18,998 nt of DNA, from NCBI GenBank assembly GCA_021371965.1, contig JAJFVE010000163.1:1-18998 (forward strand), given 5' to 3'. Positions 14,916 to 18,998 of the stretch are shown here, one piece after another. The stretch is from Planctomycetaceae bacterium. Lineage in GTDB: Bacteria; Planctomycetota; Phycisphaerae; SM23-33. The notes beneath the pieces were generated by a model. The model worked only from the letters and a program-made list of their open reading frames with translations, searched no databases and had not been told where the DNA came from. The translations under genes and the position numbers were made by a program. Within the stretch, counting starts at the first letter, position 1; each line of letters starts with the position of its first letter.

Positions 14916-15544
14916 TGATTCCTGTTGCCAAACAACCAACCCCCGCCACATTTGTCGATCTCGTGCATAAACCAGGCATGCTATTCTTGAGCCGCGTCAA
15001 GAGTCCCTCTACGGATCAATGGAATAAGCATGCCTATTGGCGCAAGATACTGCCTGAATTACATCTGGCATACAATGGCATTTGTGCTTATAGCTGCCAT
15101 TGGATAGCCTATGACACTGGCGCGGATACTGTCGAACACTTCATTCCCAAGAGCGTTGCGCCTGCAAAAGCATATAATTGGAGCAATTACAGGTTGGTCT
15201 GCGCAGTACTCAACTCGCGCAAGCGGGAATTTCGGGATGTAATTGATCCTTTCCAAGTGAAAGATGGATGGTTCGTGATAAGGTTCCCTTCTCTCCTTGT
15301 GGTCCCAGGCAAGGAGCTACCTGAAAGGCTGGTCTCAAGAGTCCAAAAGACAATCAACCGACTGGGGCTAAATGATGAAGACACTTGTATGAAGAGTCGT
15401 GAAAAGTACATTAAAGACTACTGCCTGGGGAAAGTTACCTTCGGCCACTTGGAGGATGAAGCCCCCTTTATTGCTCGGGAGCTATCCAGGCAAGGATTGA
15501 CTAACACGATCAAGACAATGATGCAATATCGGCTATCCGACTGA
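14915..15544 (+). CDS. HNH-type nuclease, PtuB-like
   Basis: A 209-residue protein with an HNH-like core: GICAYSC (C57, C61), TVEHFIPKS (H75), YNWSNYRLVC (N91, C96) and LNSRKREF (N100). The E-H-F-x-P-K-S and W-x-N-Y-R-L-x-C pattern resembles the HNH nucleases paired with PtuA in Septu and in some retrons. The cysteine spacing is unusual (C-x3-C, and Leu where the fourth cysteine of a C-x2-C pair would sit) and the final His is Asn, so it is an H-N-N variant; activity is likely but not certain. The GTG at 14915 shares its G with the ATPase stop TAG, and GGTGA lies just upstream, indicating coupled translation. An upstream in-frame ATG at 14870 would overlap the ATPase. Confidence 0.78.
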   Translation: MIPVAKQPTPATFVDLVHKPGMLFLSRVKSPSTDQWNKHAYWRKILPELHLAYNGICAYSCHWIAYDTGADTVEHFIPKSVAPAKAYNWSNYRLVCAVLNSRKREFRDVIDPFQVKDGWFVIRFPSLLVVPGKELPERLVSRVQKTINRLGLNDEDTCMKSREKYIKDYCLGKVTFGHLEDEAPFIARELSRQGLTNTIKTMMQYRLSD

Positions 15545-15552
15545 ATTCTCAA

Positions 15553-18153
15553 TCACGCTATGGCTGCTCTGCCGCTGGCGAAGGTGAAGGTCTTGCCGCC
15601 GGCGTCGACGGTTACGTGATCGCCGGGCTTGATCTTGCCTTCGAGAATCCGTGCGGCCAGGGCGTTTTCGATCTTCTGCTGGATCAACCGCTTCAGCGGC
15701 CGCGCGCCGAAGCTCGGATCGAAACCCAACTCGCCCAGCAGGTCCTTGGCGACCGCCGTCAGCTCGATCGTGATGTTGCTGTCGGCGAGGCGCTGTTCGA
15801 GCTGGCGCACCTGGATATCGACGACGGCGCGGAGGTTGTCCCTGCTCAGGGTGTGGAAGACCACCGTCTCGTCGATGCGGTTGAGGAACTCCGGGCGGAA
15901 CCGCGCCCGCAAGGCTTCGTTCAGGCGTGCGTCGATCTCCCACTGTTCGGCGTGCTTGTCGGCCAGTTCCTGCACGATGTTCGAGGCGATGTTGCTGGTC
16001 ATCACGATGATCGTGTTCTTGAAGTCCACTGTGCGTCCATGGCCGTCGGTGAGCCTGCCGTCGTCGAGCACTTGCAGCAGCACGTTGAAGACGTCGCTGT
16101 GGGCCTTCTCGATCTCGTCGAAGAGCACCACGCTGTAAGGTTTTCGTCGCACGGCCTCGGTCAGCCGCCCGCCCTCTTCGTAGCCGACGTATCCGGGCGG
16201 TGCGCCGATCAGGCGGGCCACCGAGTGCTGCTCCATGAACTCGCTCATGTCGATGCGGACCATGGCGTCTTCGCTGTCGAAGAGGTGCTCGGCCAGGGCC
16301 TTGCACAGTTCGGTCTTGCCCACGCCGGTGGGCCCCATGAACAGGAAGCTTCCGATGGGCCGCCGCTGGTCGCCCAGGCCGGCGCGGTTTCGCCGCACGG
16401 CGTCGGCCACGGCGCGCAGGGCCTCGTCCTGCCCCACCACGCGCGCCCGAAGGCTGTCTTCCATGTGCAACAGCCGCTCGCGCTGCGACTCCATGAGCTT
16501 CGAGACGGGAATGCCCGTCCACTTGGCCACGACCTCGGCGATATGCTCGGGCGTGACCTCTTCGCTGGTCAGGCCGCCCTTGGCCTGCAGCGATGCGAGC
16601 TTTTCCTCGGCGGCCTTGACCTGCTTCTGCATGTCGCGCAGATCGCCGTACTGGATTCGGGCGGCCCGCTCGAGCTCGCCGCTGCGCTGGGCTTGTTCGA
16701 GTTCGGTCTGCTTGGCCTCGATCTGTTCCTTGAGGCTCTTGATGGCGTTCAGCGCGTCGCGCTCGTTCTGCCAGCGGGCCTGAAGCTGCCCGAAACGCTC
16801 CTGCATTTCCGCCAGCTGGTGCTCGAGCTCTTCCAGACGCAGCCTGCTGGCCTCGTCGGTTTCCTTGCGCAGGGCCTCGCGCTCGATCTGCATCTGCATG
16901 ATGCGGCGGCGCATTTCGTCCATCTCGGCCGGCATCGAGTCGTTCTCGATGCGCAGGCGGCTGGCCGCTTCGTCGATCAGGTCGATGGCCTTGTCGGGCA
17001 GGAACCGGTCGGCGATGTAGCGGTGGCTCATCACGGCCGCGGCCACCAGCGCCGCGTCCTGGATCCTCACGCCGTGGTGGGCGTCGTATCGGGCCTTGAG
17101 CCCGCGCAGGATGGCGATGGTATCCTCGACCGAGGGCTCATCCACGACCACCGGCTGGAACCGCCGCTCGAGGGCGGCGTCTTTCTCGACATGCTTGCGA
17201 TATTCGTCCAGCGTGGTAGCGCCGATACACCGCAGCTCGCCGCGGGCCAGCGCGGGCTTGATGAGGTTGCCCGCGGAGATGGCGCCCTCGGCCGCCCCGG
17301 CGCCGACGACCGTGTGCAGCTCGTCGATGAACAGGATGATCCGCCCGTCGGAGCCGGTCACTTCCTTGAGGACGGCCTTGAGGCGGTCTTCAAACTCGCC
17401 GCGATATTTCGCCCCCGCCAGCAGCGCGCCCATATCCAGGGCGACGATGGTCTTGCCCTCGAGCACGCTGGGCACGTCGCCGTTGACGATGCGCTGGGCG
17501 AGCCCCTCGACGATGGCCGTCTTGCCCACGCCCGGCAGGCCGATCAGCACGGGGTTGTTCTTGGTTCGGCGCGAGAGCACCTGCATGCAGCGGCGGATCT
17601 CGTCGTCGCGCCCGATCACCGGGTCGAGCTTGCCCGAGCGGGCGATATCGCACAGGTCGCGCCCGTAGCGCTGCAGGGCCTGGTACTTGTCCTCGGGGCT
17701 CTGGTCGGTGACGCGCTGGCTGCCGCGAATGTCCTTCATGGCCGCCAGGATTGACGTCCGGTCGGCCCCGAGGGTCTTCAGCACGTCCCGCGCGGGCGAG
17801 GGCTCATCGAGCATCGCCAGCAGCAGGTGCTCGACGGACGTGTAGTCATCTTTGAGATTCGCCGCCTCGCGCTGGGCGCGCATGAGCACGGCATTGGTCG
17901 CCGCGTCGATGCCCATGCCCGCCGCCCCGCTCTGACTGGGCATGCGCGCCAGTTCGCTCTCGACGATCGAGGCCACGCGGTCCTGCGGGATCCCGACCTT
18001 CTCCAGCAACGGGCCGGCCAGGCCGCCCTCCTGCTCCAGCAGCGCCTTGAGCAGATGAAGCGGCGTGATGTTCGGATGCCCCGACTCGGACGCCACGCCC
18101 TGGGCGGCCGCCAGCGCTTCCTGTGCCTTAACCGTCAGTTTGTCCAGTCGCAT
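15553..18153 (-). CDS. clpB: ClpB protein disaggregase
   Basis: A hexameric Hsp100 ATPase that pulls polypeptides out of aggregates with DnaK. The 866-residue protein has the full order: N-terminal repeat domain (1-145), AAA-1 (Walker A lysine K211 in GLPGVGKTA; Walker B LFIDELH; pore loop AKYRGEFE), the coiled-coil M domain (about 405-525) that separates ClpB from ClpA/ClpC, and AAA-2 (K613 in [19 protein letters not shown]; pore loop [20 protein letters not shown]). The first Walker A has Leu where Glu is usual (GEPGVGKT), a mild oddity. There is no ClpP-binding loop expected or seen. GGAAGGGG (18161-18168) precedes the ATG by seven bases. Stress control is expected; the leader carries several inverted repeats. 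Confidence 0.97.
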   Translation of the reverse strand: MRLDKLTVKAQEALAAAQGVASESGHPNITPLHLLKALLEQEGGLAGPLLEKVGIPQDRVASIVESELARMPSQSGAAGMGIDAATNAVLMRAQREAANLKDDYTSVEHLLLAMLDEPSPARDVLKTLGADRTSILAAMKDIRGSQRVTDQSPEDKYQALQRYGRDLCDIARSGKLDPVIGRDDEIRRCMQVLSRRTKNNPVLIGLPGVGKTAIVEGLAQRIVNGDVPSVLEGKTIVALDMGALLAGAKYRGEFEDRLKAVLKEVTGSDGRIILFIDELHTVVGAGAAEGAISAGNLIKPALARGELRCIGATTLDEYRKHVEKDAALERRFQPVVVDEPSVEDTIAILRGLKARYDAHHGVRIQDAALVAAAVMSHRYIADRFLPDKAIDLIDEAASRLRIENDSMPAEMDEMRRRIMQMQIEREALRKETDEASRLRLEELEHQLAEMQERFGQLQARWQNERDALNAIKSLKEQIEAKQTELEQAQRSGELERAARIQYGDLRDMQKQVKAAEEKLASLQAKGGLTSEEVTPEHIAEVVAKWTGIPVSKLMESQRERLLHMEDSLRARVVGQDEALRAVADAVRRNRAGLGDQRRPIGSFLFMGPTGVGKTELCKALAEHLFDSEDAMVRIDMSEFMEQHSVARLIGAPPGYVGYEEGGRLTEAVRRKPYSVVLFDEIEKAHSDVFNVLLQVLDDGRLTDGHGRTVDFKNTIIVMTSNIASNIVQELADKHAEQWEIDARLNEALRARFRPEFLNRIDETVVFHTLSRDNLRAVVDIQVRQLEQRLADSNITIELTAVAKDLLGELGFDPSFGARPLKRLIQQKIENALAARILEGKIKPGDHVTVDAGGKTFTFASGRAAIA

Positions 18154-18201
18154 GGATGCACCCCTTCCAGCGGAAGTTTATGCAAACAGCGTACCGGACC
18201 T

Positions 18202-18226
18202 GAAAAGGCCCGCGGTAGGCCTTTTC
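18202..18226. promoter_or_regulatory. 9-bp stem-loop in the clpB leader
   Basis: GAAAAGGCC (18202-18210) pairs with GGCCTTTTC (18218-18226) around a seven-base loop, about 50 bases upstream of the clpB ATG. It could be a weak terminator for upstream transcription or an RNA element in the clpB leader. The T-run is inside the stem, so terminator function is uncertain. Confidence 0.45.
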
Positions 18227-18250
18227 CGCAGAAAACGCTCTGCCAATTCC

Positions 18251-18270
18251 ATGCCGCCCGCGGGCGGCAT
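18251..18270. promoter_or_regulatory. Perfect 20-bp palindrome upstream of clpB
   Basis: ATGCCGCCCG followed directly by CGGGCGGCAT is an exact self-complementary 20-mer without a spacer. A loop-less palindrome fits a dimeric protein site better than an RNA hairpin, although a shortened stem could still act as a terminator for the mini-protein gene. It lies 98 bases upstream of clpB. Confidence 0.5.
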
Positions 18271-18294
18271 TGCCATTACGGCAGTCGCAGCGCC

Positions 18295-18309
18295 TTATCA
18301 CACTGATAA
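18295..18309. promoter_or_regulatory. TTATCA-N3-TGATAA inverted repeat
   Basis: Six-base perfect arms around CAC in an AT-rich patch between the 54-residue mini-protein and clpB. It has the size and form of a repressor operator. It matches neither CIRCE nor the HspR-type HAIR element. Confidence 0.4.
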
Positions 18310-18372
18310 ATACCTGGTGCCTCGCCGCGACTCTTCCCCCCGCGCGCATGTGCCCGCGCTCGGCGCATCCGG

Positions 18373-18537
18373 TCAACGGCAGAGTTGGTGGCTCATGTCC
18401 TCCACCTGCCGCACGCGCGACGAGGCCGTGGACCAGTCTGCCGAGGCCGCCTTCACGGCGATCGTGCATCCCACGCCCACGATGGCAGCAACCACAACCA
18501 ATACCGCCACGATCCGCTTGAAGCCGATACTGAACAT
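18373..18537 (-). CDS. 54-residue membrane-anchored mini-protein, unknown function
   Basis: A small product (start MFSIGFKRIVAVLVVVAAIV) with one hydrophobic helix (about residues 9-30) and a short polar tail ending VRQVEDMSHQLCR. C24 follows GVG in the helix, but the context is not a good lipobox, so a plain membrane anchor or uncleaved signal is more likely. The case for a real gene is the strong GGAGGAGGG ribosome site (18544-18552) exactly six bases before the ATG. A GGGGC-TCCTG-GCCCC stem (18553-18567) lies directly upstream of that site and could influence its access. Its neighbours are the HEAT-repeat gene upstream and clpB downstream on the same strand. No family is recognised. Confidence 0.6.
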   Translation of the reverse strand: MFSIGFKRIVAVLVVVAAIVGVGCTIAVKAASADWSTASSRVRQVEDMSHQLCR

Positions 18538-18652
18538 GTTATTCCCTCCTCCGGGGCTCCTGGCCCCATAGGGATTTCGCTTCAGCGGAAACGTACGATT
18601 CGCCCAGGCGGCGGGCCAATTCAACGCGGGGAGTTTCTCGTCCGATGTGACG

Positions 18653-18998
18653 CTATCGCTTGTTGTAGACTTCGTGGTAGCGCGTGATCGTCTTGCCGTA
18701 GATGTTCCAGAACGACTTGTAGTACTTCTGCTGGTGCTTGGCGGCCTCTTCCGGCGATTCGTACCCCGGCTCGATGCCGCAAATCCGCACCACCGCCCAC
18801 TTGGCCTGCTGCTGCACCAGGGGGTTCGCGTCGCCCAGCGCGTCGACAAGGGCCGGAACCTTCTTGCACGCGTAAACCTGCCCCAGCGCGGTGGCGGCGG
18901 CCGCACGCACCTGCGGGGCCGGATCGTTCTTGAGCAGCTCGCTCAGGTCGTCGATGTATTCGCGCTTGGTAACGCGAGGCAGGGCCATCACCGCCACC
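18653..18998 (-). CDS. HEAT-repeat protein, C-terminal end (cut by window edge)
   Basis: The reading frame stays open to the right edge, so the start lies outside. The last 115 or so residues contain two helical repeats of HEAT/PBS-lyase type (DLSELLKNDPAPQVRAAAA, then PALVDALGDANPLVQQQAKW), each with the D-x-x-x-x-V-R/Q-x-x-A pattern. The final 45 residues are charged and aromatic (GYESPEEAAKHQQKYYKSF to RYHEVYNKR) and do not continue the repeats. Such proteins are scaffolds for protein contacts; the partner is unknown. The TAG stop at 18653 is followed after 115 bases by the mini-protein ATG. Confidence 0.8.
   Translation of the reverse strand, partial: VAVMALPRVTKREYIDDLSELLKNDPAPQVRAAAATALGQVYACKKVPALVDALGDANPLVQQQAKWAVVRICGIEPGYESPEEAAKHQQKYYKSFWNIYGKTITRYHEVYNKR

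Larger units (their letters stand above)
12001..15544 (+). other. Putative horizontally acquired defence cassette (MTase-ATPase-HNH)
   Basis: The three genes are co-directional with gaps of 3 bp and minus 1 bp. GC on lines I counted is about half inside the block and about two-thirds outside, and codon use shifts to A/T-ending codons (ATA, AGA, TTT). The block ends 8 bp from the clpB stop. No integrase, direct repeats or tRNA was seen at either edge, so the transfer mechanism is not visible. Confidence 0.7.

Noticed and set aside
12108..15544. Retron of the PtuAB-effector type
   Set aside because: The ATPase-HNH pair resembles such effectors, but no reverse transcriptase gene is in or next to the block; a methyltransferase takes its place.
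15616..17754. 712-residue plus-strand ORF opposite clpB
   Set aside because: Antisense shadow of ClpB with low-complexity composition and no independent support.
18128..18469. 113-residue minus-strand ORF overlapping the clpB start
   Set aside because: It overlaps the clpB N-terminus and the mini-protein gene in another frame, without a ribosome site or motif.

Overview
The window is high-GC bacterial chromosome, most likely from the PVC superphylum and probably a planctomycete. The best pointers are a small basic protein of a type I associate with Planctomycetes, Verrucomicrobia and Chlamydiae (7200-7487), a proline/alanine-rich single-pass protein with a SPOR-like C-terminus (6126-7175), and gaps between genes filled with short palindromic or 7-9 bp tandem repeats rather than insertion sequences. 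No species is claimed. I saw no rRNA, tRNA, CRISPR array, transposase, integrase or replication origin.

Layout. 1-697 (minus): start of groES, cut by the window edge, then a small degenerate receiver-domain protein. 1067-2479 (plus): replicative helicase dnaB. 2614-5812 (minus): xylA, ribD and a four-helix membrane protein; the last two are separated by one base. 6126-9272 (plus): SPOR-like membrane protein, small basic protein, class I aminotransferase and a four-cysteine mini-protein. 9323-11944 (plus): large secreted S41 (CtpA/Prc-type) protease. 12108-15544 (plus): a tightly packed three-gene cassette of visibly lower GC. 15553-18998 (minus): clpB, a 54-residue membrane mini-protein, and the C-terminal end of a HEAT-repeat protein.

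The part most worth attention is 12108-15544. A beta-class DNA methyltransferase with a TSPPYY motif, a 632-residue ABC/SMC-type ATPase with an unusual roughly 200-residue N-terminal extension, and a small HNH-type nuclease follow one another with gaps of 3 bp and minus 1 bp. The ATPase plus HNH pair resembles Septu (PtuA/PtuB); the methyltransferase suggests modification-based self-recognition. It is best read as a candidate ATP-dependent restriction-modification or anti-phage system placed between two housekeeping genes (S41 protease and clpB), ending 8 bp from the clpB stop.

The second theme is intergenic repeats. A CACGGGC-loop-GCCCGTG hairpin family occurs three times near 147-222 and once at 11944-11964, where it touches the protease stop codon. 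A GCC(C)GTAAGG(G)C family occurs four times at 7494-7609 and ends flush with the aminotransferase start codon. Head-to-head 8-bp arrays lie at 8726-8860, and 7- and 9-bp arrays at 2505, 4393 and 5948. The clpB leader carries a perfect 20-bp palindrome and two further inverted repeats.
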